In this document: piece after piece, positions 8,589-16,943 of the stretch
How the letters are laid out: every line of letters starts with the position of its first letter
How positions within the stretch are numbered: position 1 is the stretch's first letter
Origin: Nocardia grenadensis NBRC 108939
Lineage (GTDB): Bacteria; Actinomycetota; Actinomycetes; Mycobacteriales; Mycobacteriaceae
Length of the DNA stretch: 64,000 nucleotides
Assembly: GCF_001613445.1 (NCBI RefSeq)
Contig: NZ_BDCJ01000024.1
Location: 1-64,000 of the forward strand
Direction of reading: 5' to 3'
Translations under genes and position numbers: made by a program
Notes under the pieces: model-generated
Told to the model about the DNA's origin: nothing
The model's input: only the letters and a program-made list of their open reading frames with translations
Database searches by the model: none

Positions 8589-9233
8589 TCAGGCGACGCC
8601 GAGGCGAGCCAGGACGTCCGCCTCGATCCGGGACAACTCGGTGGTGATGGACGCGTACACCGCGCGCCGCCGTCCGGCGGGCATCTGGTCGGCGGTGCGG
8701 ACGGCGGCGGCGAGCGCGTCGAGCCGGCTACGGGCGTCGGCGACGAACTGCTGGGTGTCCTTCTCGTTGCCGGACCGTCCGTCCGCGATCTTGTCCAGCG
8801 CGGCCTCGGTATTGCCGATCCGGGCCTGCAACCGGCCGCCGTGCCCGGCGTAGTCGGCGAGCTGGGTGACCCCGACGCCGAGTTGTTTGGCGCGGCGGGC
8901 GTCGAGCTCCCCGCGTAGATAGGTCGCGCCGCGGTAGGCCAGCGGGGCGACCACCGGAACCAGCACCCGTGCCACCCCGATGTACTTCTTGATCTGGGCC
9001 GGGCTGAACGGGTCACGTTCGGCCCGCGCGGCCGCTTTGAGGGCCGCCTTCTCCTCGGCCTGCAGCGTGGCGACCTGCGCCTGGGCGACCTTGCGCTGGG
9101 AACGGGCTTCCGCCCGTTGGCGTTTCCGATCGTTCTTGGCGCCGAGTTTGGCCTCCATGGCGGCCTTGTGCTTGAGAGCCTTGGCCTCGGCCCGCCGACT
9201 CGGCCGCCGTTTGCGCTTGGTGAACAACCCCAT
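8589..9233 (-). CDS. DUF6474 family basic/coiled-coil protein
   Basis: A 214-residue protein with a strongly basic N-terminus (MGLFTKRKRRPSRRAEAKALKHK), a long charged Ala/Lys/Arg helix to about residue 70, a short hydrophobic stretch IGVARVLVPVVAPLAYRG and an alpha-helical C-terminal half. It corresponds to actinobacterial DUF6474, whose function is unknown. The N-terminus suggests nucleic-acid or membrane-surface association. It lies upstream of the copper chain on the same strand with a 144-base gap, so an independent promoter is likely. Confidence 0.8.
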   Translation of the reverse strand: MGLFTKRKRRPSRRAEAKALKHKAAMEAKLGAKNDRKRQRAEARSQRKVAQAQVATLQAEEKAALKAAARAERDPFSPAQIKKYIGVARVLVPVVAPLAYRGATYLRGELDARRAKQLGVGVTQLADYAGHGGRLQARIGNTEAALDKIADGRSGNEKDTQQFVADARSRLDALAAAVRTADQMPAGRRRAVYASITTELSRIEADVLARLGVA

Positions 9234-9432
9234 CGAAGGCCCTCCGTAATGCTGGTTCGCTACGGCGATACGACACGGAAAACCGCACCGTCCACCCGTG
9301 TCACACGGTTCGCCGACACCCTATCGGGTTACCGCCCGCGGCGGCGAGAGACGCTGCCCGCGGCGGTGCGGCGGCGCTGCTCCCGGATGCTCGATTGGGT
9401 GGTCTGTCGGGGACAGGGACCATACTGCTTGC

Positions 9433-11187
9433 GTGCAACCGGGCAGTGTCGACAGCGAAGAACCCCCCCACGCCGATCACGAGCGGCGGGAGCCCGCCGG
9501 GTCCGCCGGGCCGGTTACCGCCGGCGCGGGCCGGCCGGCGTTCCTCGATGCCCGGGGTCTGATCGGCTGCCGGCATCGGCTCGGGATGGATGCCGCGCAT
9601 CCGGAACAGCTCGCCGAGGTACGCGAGGACACCGGGGTACAGCAGCGGCGAGCGGCGGCGCAGGCCCATCGCGAACGGGTCCGCGACACCCTGGTCGAGG
9701 CCGACCCCGGTGGCTGGGTGATCATCGACCCGGCGCTACCGGCGAGCGCGCGTGCCGAGGCCACGCTGCGCGCCTGCGCGGCGGCCACGCCCCGGATCTG
9801 GGGTGGGCTGCTGCCGCAGGAGCCCGATACCGGGCGTCGCGGCGGCGCCGAGATCCTGCTGCGCGACGAGCGCAACGGCGGCTATATCCCGGTCATCGTG
9901 GTCAATCACAAGGTGACCGACCCGCGCCGACCGGACCCGGCCGAGTTCCACCCGCTGACCTCGGATCTGTTCTCCTGGAACCCCGTTCCCGACCGCGCCC
10001 GCAAACTCCGCCAGCAACCGCGCGACCAGCAGCGGCTGGCCCATGTGTACCGAATGCTGGAGCGGCACGGGCTGGCGCCGGCCGCCCGGGTCGGCGGGGT
10101 CATCGGTTTCCATTTCGACCGGATCCTCGTCCACGACCTGACCGCGGTCCTCCCGGACTACGACGGTCGGTTCGCCGATCGGATCGCGGTGGTGCGCGGG
10201 CAGCTGGAAACCGTGCCGTCGAAGGTCCCCGAATGCCGGCAGTGCATCTGGTGGAGCCGGGGCGCCGAAGGCGGCTGCCAGGCGTGGTTGAACGATCATC
10301 GTGATGTGAGTGTGGTGGCGCCGGGTTCGCGCGCGGAGGTATTGCGTGGGCACGGGGTGCGGACCATCGACGAACTGGCCGCCTGGTCCGGGCCCGAACC
10401 CGAGGACTGGCAGCACGGGCCGTTCGAGGAAACCGTGGTCACCGCCCGGGCATGGCTGGTGCAGGCGCCGCTGGTGCGCCGGTTCGACCGGGTCTGGGTG
10501 CGCCGGGCCGATGTCGAGGTGGATGTCGATCTGGAGAGCTATCAGGAGGAGGGCGCCTACCTGTGGGGGACCCTGCTCGACGGGCGGTACCGGGCGTTCG
10601 TCACCTGGGATCCGCTCCCCACCGAGGACGAGGGCCGCTCTTTCGGCGAGTTCTGGACCTGGCTGATGGAGATACGGGCGCAGGCCCTGACCGCCGGGAA
10701 GACCTTCGCCGCCTACTGCTATTCACGCAGTGCCGAGGACAAATGGCTCTACGAGTCGGCGCGGCGATTCGCCGGGCGTCCCGGCGTGCCGACCGAAGCG
10801 CAGGTCACCGAGTTCGTCGATTCGATCCAATGGGTCGATATGTTCCAGGCGGTCACCGATCAGTTCATCTGCCCGAGCGGTAAGGGGCTCAAGAAGATCG
10901 CCCCCGTGGCCGGTTTCGCCTGGCGCGATCCCGAGGCGGGTGGGGAGGCGTCGATGAGCTGGTATCGGCGTGCCGTCGGTTACGACGCCGAGCCCGACCT
11001 CACCCAGCGCACCCGGCTGCTGGAGTACAACGAGGACGATGTCCGGGCCACCGCGGTCCTGCGCGAGTGGATGAACCCCCGGGTACCGCGGGAGCACAGC
11101 GCCGAATGTGAGGTGCCCGCGCTGAGCGACTTCGCCGCGCCGCCCGGAACACCACCGGACCTGTCGACGAGTTCCGCGCAGGCTTGA
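9433..11187 (+). CDS. TM0106-type RecB-like nuclease with RNase H-like domain
   Basis: About 584 residues. The N-terminal half carries a RecB/Cas4-like PD-(D/E)XK core (AEILLRDE, then YIPVIVVNHK) and a cysteine set CRQCIWWSRGAEGGC reminiscent of iron-sulfur nuclease clusters. The C-terminal half is a DEDD exonuclease-like domain, with DVEVDVDLES supplying the first acidic pair and YNEDDV the closing motif. This domain pairing defines the TM0106 family of putative nucleases. Substrate and pathway are unknown. The frame is open from 9298; GTG at 9433 precedes the first homologous segment, but the exact start is uncertain. Not in an operon. Confidence 0.85.
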   Translation: MQPGSVDSEEPPHADHERREPAGSAGPVTAGAGRPAFLDARGLIGCRHRLGMDAAHPEQLAEVREDTGVQQRRAAAQAHRERVRDTLVEADPGGWVIIDPALPASARAEATLRACAAATPRIWGGLLPQEPDTGRRGGAEILLRDERNGGYIPVIVVNHKVTDPRRPDPAEFHPLTSDLFSWNPVPDRARKLRQQPRDQQRLAHVYRMLERHGLAPAARVGGVIGFHFDRILVHDLTAVLPDYDGRFADRIAVVRGQLETVPSKVPECRQCIWWSRGAEGGCQAWLNDHRDVSVVAPGSRAEVLRGHGVRTIDELAAWSGPEPEDWQHGPFEETVVTARAWLVQAPLVRRFDRVWVRRADVEVDVDLESYQEEGAYLWGTLLDGRYRAFVTWDPLPTEDEGRSFGEFWTWLMEIRAQALTAGKTFAAYCYSRSAEDKWLYESARRFAGRPGVPTEAQVTEFVDSIQWVDMFQAVTDQFICPSGKGLKKIAPVAGFAWRDPEAGGEASMSWYRRAVGYDAEPDLTQRTRLLEYNEDDVRATAVLREWMNPRVPREHSAECEVPALSDFAAPPGTPPDLSTSSAQA

Positions 11188-11193
11188 TTACCA

Positions 11194-13161
11194 TTGGCCA
11201 GCGTGACAGAGCACGTCGAACAACTCGAGTTCCAGGCCGAGACCCATCAGCTGCTCGAGCTGATGATCCACTCGGTCTACTCCAACAAAGACACGTTCCT
11301 GCGGGAGCTGATCTCGAACGCTTCCGACGCGCTGGACAAGCTGCGACTGGAGTCCTACCGGGACAAGGATCTGCACGTAGACACCGACGACCTACACATC
11401 GAGCTGGAGGTCGACAAGGATCAGCGGATCCTCACCGTCCGGGACAACGGAATCGGCATGTCCCGTGCCGAGGTGGTGGACCTGATCGGCACCCTCGCGA
11501 AATCCGGAACCGCCGAGGTGCGCCGGAAACTGAACGAGGCGAAATCCGAGGCCGCGGCCGGTGAGCTGATCGGCCAATTCGGTATCGGCTTCTACTCGAC
11601 CTTCATGGTCGCCGACAAGGTGGTGCTCACCAGCCGCCGCGCGGGGGAGACCACCGGCACCCGCTGGGAATCGACCGCCGGATCCGGCACCTACACCATC
11701 GAAACCCTCGACGAGGCCCCCCAGGGGACCGCCGTCACGCTGCACCTGAAGCCGGCGGACCCCGAAGACCACCTCTTCGACTACACCCAGGAACACAAGC
11801 TCCGCGAGATCGTCAAGAAATACTCCGATTTCATCGCCTGGCCGATCCGGACGCAGGTCGAGCGCACGGTCACCGAGGGCGAAGGTGAGGAGAAGGAGGA
11901 GAAGACCGTCGTCGAGGAGCAGACGCTCAACTCGATGAAGGCCCTCTGGACCCGCCCGCGCAGCGAGGTCTCCGAGGAGGAATACCAGGAGTTCTACCGG
12001 CACGTCAGCCACGCCTGGGACGAGCCGCTGGAGATCATCCCGCTCAAGGCCGAGGGTACGTTCGAATACCAGGCGCTGCTGTTCCTGCCCTCGCAGGCGC
12101 CGTTCGATCTGTTCACCCGCGAACACAAACGCGGTGTCCAGCTCTATGTGAAGCGCGTGTTCATCATGGACAATTGCGAAGAGCTGATGCCGGAGTACCT
12201 GCGCTTCGTCAAGGGCGTGGTCGACGCGCAGGATCTCTCGCTCAATGTGTCCCGGGAGATCCTGCAGCAGGACCGGCAGATCCAGATGATCCGCAAACGT
12301 CTGGTCAAGAAGGTGCTGAGCAGCGTCAAGGATCTGCAGGGCGCCGAGGACCAGGCGAAATACCGGACCTTCTGGCAGGAATTCGGCCGGGTGCTCAAGG
12401 AGGGCCTGCTCTCCGATTTCGACAACCGGGAGACCATCCTGGAGGTGTCGTCCTTCGCCTCCACCCATTCCGACACCGAGGCGACCACGCTGGCGCAGTA
12501 CGTGGCACGGATGCCCGAGGGGCAGGACGCCATCTACTACATGACCGGCGAATCCCGTGAGCAGGTGGAGAAGTCGCCGCATCTGGAGGCGTTCCGCGCC
12601 AAGGACCGTGAGGTGCTGATCCTCACCGATCCGGTGGACGAGATGTGGGTCGGGTCGGTCACCGATTTCGACGGTAAGCCCTTCCAGTCGATCGCCAAGG
12701 GTGAGGTCGATCTGGAGACCGAGGAGGAGAAGAAGGAATCCGAGGCCCTGCGCGAACAGCAGGACAAGGATTTCGCCGAGGTGCTGACCTGGCTGGGTAA
12801 AACCCTCGAGGACAGCGTCAAGGAGGTCCGCCTCAGCTCGCGCCTGACCAGTTCACCGGTCTGCCTGGTGGGTGATGTGTTCGATATGACCCCGATGCTG
12901 GAACGGATGTACCGGGCTTCGGGCCAGGAGCTGCCGCAGTTCAAGCGAATCCTCGAACTCAACCCCACCCACCCGCTGGTGACCGGTCTGCGCGACGCCT
13001 ACGACACCCGCAAGGACGACGCCGACGCGGGTAAGGTTCCCGAGCTCACCGAGACCGCCGAACTCCTGTACGGCACGGCAGTGCTGGCCGAAGGTGGGGA
13101 ATTGAAGGATCCGGCCAAATTCGCGCAGATCCTCGCCGACCGGCTGACGCGTACGCTCTGA
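11194..13161 (+). CDS. htpG: HtpG, Hsp90-family chaperone
   Basis: A 655-residue protein with the GHKL ATPase domain: NASDALDKL (residues 42-50), DNGIGMS (84-90) and GQFGIGFYS. Middle and C-terminal Hsp90 domains follow, including SLNVSREILQ and EFGRVLKEG. HtpG is a cytosolic ATP-dependent chaperone. The start is TTG at 11194 or, more naturally, GTG at 11203, three codons on. It starts within 16 bases of the preceding nuclease stop. A 9-bp hairpin at 13239-13267 can end transcription. Confidence 0.95.
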   Translation: MASVTEHVEQLEFQAETHQLLELMIHSVYSNKDTFLRELISNASDALDKLRLESYRDKDLHVDTDDLHIELEVDKDQRILTVRDNGIGMSRAEVVDLIGTLAKSGTAEVRRKLNEAKSEAAAGELIGQFGIGFYSTFMVADKVVLTSRRAGETTGTRWESTAGSGTYTIETLDEAPQGTAVTLHLKPADPEDHLFDYTQEHKLREIVKKYSDFIAWPIRTQVERTVTEGEGEEKEEKTVVEEQTLNSMKALWTRPRSEVSEEEYQEFYRHVSHAWDEPLEIIPLKAEGTFEYQALLFLPSQAPFDLFTREHKRGVQLYVKRVFIMDNCEELMPEYLRFVKGVVDAQDLSLNVSREILQQDRQIQMIRKRLVKKVLSSVKDLQGAEDQAKYRTFWQEFGRVLKEGLLSDFDNRETILEVSSFASTHSDTEATTLAQYVARMPEGQDAIYYMTGESREQVEKSPHLEAFRAKDREVLILTDPVDEMWVGSVTDFDGKPFQSIAKGEVDLETEEEKKESEALREQQDKDFAEVLTWLGKTLEDSVKEVRLSSRLTSSPVCLVGDVFDMTPMLERMYRASGQELPQFKRILELNPTHPLVTGLRDAYDTRKDDADAGKVPELTETAELLYGTAVLAEGGELKDPAKFAQILADRLTRTL

Positions 13162-13238
13162 GGGCACAGCCGGGTTCCTTTCGTCCGTGAATCGGCTACG
13201 GCAGTAGGCGAGCGCGGACGGCGGGCGCCCGGCCGTAG

Positions 13239-13267
13239 GGGAGACCGTGGCCGCGCCGCGGTCTCCC
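13239..13267 (+). terminator. Hairpin after htpG
   Basis: Perfect 9-bp stem GGGAGACCG / CGGTCTCCC (13239-13247 with 13259-13267) around an 11-base loop, 78 bases after the htpG stop. It has no uridine tract, so it is a likely but unproved terminator. Confidence 0.5.
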
Positions 13268-13304
13268 GGTACGCGCTGAGGTATCGACCAGATCGGATAC
13301 GACC

Positions 13305-14123
13305 GTGCCCGAAAACCCACTCGCCGCCGTGGATCCGTGGGATCGGATAGCCGAGGACTATGCGGTGTCCACCATTTCGGTGATGCGCCCGTTCGCCGCC
13401 GCGGCCGTGCGGCTGGCCGGCCTCGCCGGGCATACGCGGCCCGCCCGCGTGGTCGATGTCGCCGCCGGACCGGGCACGCTGAGCCTACTGGCCGCGGAGC
13501 ACGCCGAGCGGGTGGACGCGGTCGATTTCTCCGCGCCGATGATCGAGCAGCTCGAGCGCGCGGTGACAGCGGCCGGTGCGGACAATGTGGTGGCGCGGGT
13601 CGGTGACGGACAGGAATTGCCGTTCGCCGATGCCGAATTCGACGCGGCGTTCTCCATGTTCGGGCTGATGTTCTTCCCCGATCGTGCGCGCGGGTTCGCC
13701 GAACTGTTCCGGGTGCTGCGGCCCGGTGGGGTCGCGGTGGTGTCGAGCTGGGCGCCGGCCGACCGGTCGACCTGGATGCAGATGTCGTAGCGTGCACTGG
13801 GCTCCGCCGATCCGGATATCCGCCCACCGGCACCGAACCTCGAAAGCTTGGAGAACTCCGAGGTATTCGAGCGTGAGATGTGCGCGGCGGGGTTCGAACG
13901 AGTATCCGTGGTGCCACATACCGTGGAGACGGTCTTCGCCGATGCCGACGCACTGCTCGCCCGGCTCACCCGCGGTAACGCGCGACTGGAGTTGATGCGG
14001 CGCAGTATCGGCGACCGGGCGATGGCCGAGCGTATCGCGGCTATGCACTCCTATCTGACCGAGCATTACCGGCCGGGTAGCCCGCTGACCACCACCGCAT
14101 ATCTCGGAGTCGGCTACCGGTAG
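13305..14123 (+). pseudogene. Class I SAM methyltransferase interrupted by an in-frame amber codon
   Basis: The frame encodes a 272-residue Ubie/Methyltransf_11 protein. Motif I is RVVDVAAGPGTLSLL and motif II AVDFSAPMIEQLE; DGQELPFADAEFDAAFSMFGLMFF and RVLRPGGVAVVSSW follow. TAG at 13788-13790 (codon 162) stops it, after which the same frame continues without a gap as RALGSADPDIRPP to a normal stop at 14123, including the typical C-terminal FEREMCAAGFERVSV. One base change (for example CAG to TAG) explains it. The first 161 residues hold the whole SAM-binding core, so a truncated product might fold. A sequencing error is also possible. Confidence 0.8.
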
Positions 14124-14307
14124 CGGTTATGCGCCGCTGGGGCGTATGGCGCGGGTCGGTCGGGCGGCGCGCCATATCGGGTGCGTTATCCGAAACCGTT
14201 CGGGCACAACCGGTTTCGTGAGGCGCTGGCCTGAGGTAACACGTCAAGGGGTGTGGGCGATGCATCATTCGGGATACGCGAATCGTATTCCGGATAGGAG
14301 ATCGATC
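14124..14307. other. Spacer upstream of the pentad-repeat gene
   Basis: This spacer of 184 bases holds no convincing gene. AGGAG at 14296-14300 is a good ribosome-binding site for the ATG at 14308. No operator is evident. Confidence 0.45.
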
Positions 14308-14844
14308 ATGTCGACCACTCGTGCGGCCCGCCGCGGATTGCGCCATACCTCGCTTCGGATCGCAGTGCTCGGCGCACTGATCGCCGCACCCGCCCTGGTG
14401 GCCGTACCGGCGTCGGCGGGACCGGGTGCCGGCCCGATCACGACGCATTTCGCTCCCGTCTCCGGCGACGACACATTCGGCTACGACAAGGACGGCTACG
14501 ACCGGTTCGGTCGCGACCGCAGCGGCTACGACAAGGACGGGCTCGACCATTTCGGCTACGACCGCGACGGCTACGACGAGGACGGGCTCGACTTTTTCGG
14601 GCGCGATCGTGGCGGCTACGACGAGGACGGGCTCGACAGTTTCGGGCGCGATCGTGGCGGCTACGACCGCCACGGCTACGACCGGTGGGGTTACGATCGC
14701 CGCGGTTTCGATCGTGAGGGCTACACGCGCGCGGGCTGCCGTGTCGACGGCAACGACCGGGAGTCGGCAGACCGTGCGGTCTGTGATGCGTGGCGGGCGC
14801 GTCTGGCCGACCGGCAGCGACCGCCGACCGGCAGCGCCGGCTGA
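14308..14844 (+). CDS. Secreted protein of 17 tandem (Y/R/L/F)-D-x-x-G pentads
   Basis: A 178-residue protein: signal peptide (arginine-rich n-region, hydrophobic core LRIAVLGALIAAPALVAVP, cleavage near ASA), then from 14482 to 14736 seventeen uninterrupted pentads such as YDKDG, YDRFG, RDRSG, LDHFG and YDEDG, grouped as 15-residue triplets. A short C-terminal region with two cysteines (AGCRVDG and AVCDAW) follows. Every pentad but the last has Asp at position 2, and all 17 have Gly at position 5. I recognise no named family. Regular Asp/Gly spacing suggests cation binding or a repetitive beta structure on the cell surface; this is inference. The start is fixed by AGGAG seven bases upstream. 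Confidence 0.8.
   Translation: MSTTRAARRGLRHTSLRIAVLGALIAAPALVAVPASAGPGAGPITTHFAPVSGDDTFGYDKDGYDRFGRDRSGYDKDGLDHFGYDRDGYDEDGLDFFGRDRGGYDEDGLDSFGRDRGGYDRHGYDRWGYDRRGFDREGYTRAGCRVDGNDRESADRAVCDAWRARLADRQRPPTGSAG
14482..14736 (+). repeat. 17 x 15-bp coding repeat (pentapeptide array)
   Basis: 255 bases read as 17 in-frame 15-bp units. Higher-order 45-bp units are nearly identical at 14572-14616 and 14617-14661, differing only in two codon clusters. This points to recent duplication and possible copy-number variation between strains. Confidence 0.85.
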
Positions 14845-14876
14845 CCCGCATTCGGTACGCCGCGCCCGGCACACGC

Positions 14877-14912
14877 ACGCCCGCCGCCCCGGACTTCCGG
14901 GACAGCGGGCGT
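14877..14912. terminator. Hairpin between convergent pentad-repeat and SDR genes
   Basis: Arms ACGCCCGC (14877-14884) and GCGGGCGT (14905-14912) form an 8-bp stem, with a smaller CCCGGA/TCCGGG hairpin inside the loop. It lies between two converging genes and could serve either strand. No T-run. Confidence 0.4.
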
Positions 14913-14930
14913 CGTAGTACGGCCCGAAGA

Positions 14931-15698
14931 CTACCGCGGCGCCATGCGCAGCGCGCCGTCCATGCGGATGGTCTCGCCGTTGAGGTAGTCGTGTTCGACG
15001 ATGTACTGCGAGAGCTGCGCGTACTCGTCCGGCCGGCCCAGGCGGGACGGGAAGGGCACACCGGCCTCGAGGCCCTGCCGGTATTCCTCGGTCACACCGG
15101 CCAGCATCGGGGTGTCGATGATGCCGGGGGCGATGGTGTTGACCCGGATACCGAACTGCGCGAGGTCACGCGCGGCCGGCACGGTCATACCGTGCACGCC
15201 GCCCTTGGACGCCGAGTACGCGATCTGGCCGATCTGTCCCTCGAACGCCGCCACCGACGCGGTGTTGATGACGACACCGCGCTGTCCGGCCTCGTCCACG
15301 GCGTCGGTCTTGGCGATCGCGTCGGCGGCCAGGCGCATCACGTTGAAGGTGCCGAGCAGGTTGACGGTGATGACCGTGCGGAACAGCTCCAGATCGTGCG
15401 GACCGTTCTTGGACAGGATGCGCCCGGCCCAGCCGACCCCGGCGCAGTTGACCACGATACGCAGCGGCGTACCCGATTCGACCACCTGGGCGACAGCGGC
15501 GGCGACCTCGTCGTGGCTGGTGACATCGGCGGCGAGCAGGGTGACCCCGTCGGGGACATTGTCGCCGGCGCGCTCGATCGACTGCGGGACATCGAGCCCG
15601 AAGACGGTGGCGCCCAGATCGGCGAAACGCTTGGCAGTGGCGGCGCCCAGACCGGACGCGCCCCCGGTAACGATGGCGGCGGAACCCGAAATCTCCAC
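14931..15698 (-). CDS. SDR family NAD-dependent 3-hydroxyacyl-CoA dehydrogenase-like protein
   Basis: 255 residues with all classical SDR marks: TGGASGLG (11-18), Asp36 after the second strand favouring NAD, NCAGVGWAG (84-92), Ser148, and the catalytic YSASK (161-165). APGIIDTPML near 190 matches the type-2 3-hydroxyacyl-CoA dehydrogenase/HSD10 branch, which oxidises branched or short 3-hydroxyacyl-CoAs. The length is normal. Nothing nearby forms a beta-oxidation operon, so the substrate is inferred from subfamily only. Confidence 0.88.
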   Translation of the reverse strand: MEISGSAAIVTGGASGLGAATAKRFADLGATVFGLDVPQSIERAGDNVPDGVTLLAADVTSHDEVAAAVAQVVESGTPLRIVVNCAGVGWAGRILSKNGPHDLELFRTVITVNLLGTFNVMRLAADAIAKTDAVDEAGQRGVVINTASVAAFEGQIGQIAYSASKGGVHGMTVPAARDLAQFGIRVNTIAPGIIDTPMLAGVTEEYRQGLEAGVPFPSRLGRPDEYAQLSQYIVEHDYLNGETIRMDGALRMAPR

Positions 15699-15821
15699 GA
15701 TGGTCCTCTCGTTCGTGACAAGCCAGTTGGCCTAACGTCAATTGCACCCTAACCGGTGCGTGCGGAGAGTTCGTGGACGGTCCCCTTGCGCTGATCGGCC
15801 AAATCGTACTCAGTAAAGAAC

Positions 15822-16550
15822 CTAGGCCCGGCGCGGCGAGATCTCGGTGGCGGCGGCCTCGGCGGAGAGCCGGTCCGCGGCCACACGGCGCGTCCGTAGC
15901 AGCCAGAGCGCCAGGGCTGCCACAGCCGGTACGAGCAGAGCGATACCGGCCGCGCCGGCGAGCGCGAGTTCCGGGAATGTGGTGTTTATGCCGGTGAGCG
16001 CCCCGATGAACAGGAAGAGCAACCCCGACCCGAAGCCGATGGCGCGTTCGGGCAGGTGCTTGCCCACCAGGATGCCCGCGGCGATGGCCAGGGCATCGGC
16101 GGCGACCATGCCGATCGTCGAACCCAGCCAGACCGCCGCCCAGTTGTTGTCGGTGGCCAGCGCCGCGGTGGCGAACATGGTGCGGTCACCGAGTTCGGCC
16201 AGCAGGAAGGCCGAGAGCACGACCAGGAAGGGCGCCGTGGTGGCGAACCGTGACGGGGCCGGTTCCGCGTCGTCGTCCGCACCGCCGATCAGCTCGCGCA
16301 GTGTCCACAGACCTACGGCGAGGAATGTGATCGATGCCACCGCCGCGATGGCGGTGGTGGGCAGGGCCGCGCCCAGGAAATGCCCGATGGCGACCGAAAT
16401 GACGTGCACCGCCGCGGTGGCGGTGGCAATTCCGCCAAGCACCACCCACCAGCGGTAGCGCAGGGCGAACGTCAGGGCCATGAGCTGGGACTTGTCACCC
16501 AATTCGGCCAGGAAAACGATGCCGATGGCGAGTCCGACGGTGGCGATCAT
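15822..16550 (-). CDS. GDT1/TMEM165-family manganese exporter
   Basis: A 242-residue membrane protein with about six helices in two inverted halves, each carrying the UPF0016 signature: LAELGDKSQLMALTFALRY (residues 14-32) and LAELGDRTMFATAAL in the second half. A charged linker (GGADDDAEPAPS) separates the halves. GDT1 proteins export Mn2+ (or Ca2+) through these E-x-G-D motifs. The ATG at 16550 follows GGGAG by ten bases. The gene lies directly behind a yybP-ykoY riboswitch, which strongly supports manganese as the substrate and Mn-induced expression. Confidence 0.92.
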   Translation of the reverse strand: MIATVGLAIGIVFLAELGDKSQLMALTFALRYRWWVVLGGIATATAAVHVISVAIGHFLGAALPTTAIAAVASITFLAVGLWTLRELIGGADDDAEPAPSRFATTAPFLVVLSAFLLAELGDRTMFATAALATDNNWAAVWLGSTIGMVAADALAIAAGILVGKHLPERAIGFGSGLLFLFIGALTGINTTFPELALAGAAGIALLVPAVAALALWLLRTRRVAADRLSAEAAATEISPRRA

Positions 16551-16621
16551 CTGACGAATGCTCCCGATCCGCCGGCCGGAAACGGACTCGCCTCCGGCCG
16601 ACAACGAAATTGCTGTACGGC

Positions 16622-16722
16622 CGAAGGTCTCGCCCACCGGAAGGACCGGTTCACACGACCGGACCCACCGATGTGCGGCGGGTCAGTATGTCGACCGCGT
16701 GATTGGGGGCTACTCCCCTTCG
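16622..16722 (-). ncRNA. yybP-ykoY manganese riboswitch
   Basis: Read on the minus strand, the P1 arms CGAAGG (16717-16722) and CCTTCG (16622-16627) pair perfectly. Next to P1 are the two strongly conserved elements of the class: AAGGGGAGTAGC in loop 1 and GGGCGAGACCTTCG at the 3' end. GTCGACATACTGACC and a CCGGT/ACCGG hairpin lie between. The class senses Mn2+ and switches on efflux genes. It ends 72 bases before the GDT1 start. In between, CGGCCGGA pairs with TCCGGCCG and would bury a GGAGG, a possible expression platform. Confidence 0.9.
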
Positions 16723-16943
16723 CTGCTGGCAACCATACCGCACCCATGCCGGTGTCGCAATTACGCAACGGCGAAAAATGGCTTCTGACAATAAGTTTGG
16801 TTAAGGTAGCGGCATAGTTAGGGGGGCCTGATAACTGTTGTCCGGTCGTCCGGAACAGATTTATGGCATCGCTACAGCAAATAGATCGCGAGCCCTGAGC
16901 CCGGCGTGGGAGGCCGCGACTATCGCAAGGGGGAAGCGTCCTT
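16723..16943. other. Divergent spacer upstream of riboswitch and coiled-coil gene
   Basis: About 220 bases, relatively AT-rich around 16780-16830. It must contain the promoter of the manganese riboswitch transcript (minus) and of the coiled-coil gene (plus). AGGGGGA at 16928-16934 is the ribosome-binding site for 16944. No clear operator was found. Confidence 0.4.

Noticed and set aside
13788..13790. Pyrrolysine or programmed readthrough at the amber codon
   Set aside because: No pyl genes or stimulatory context are visible and actinobacteria of this type do not use it; mutation or error is simpler.
14482..14736. CRISPR-like array
   Set aside because: Repeats are contiguous 15-bp coding units without spacers.
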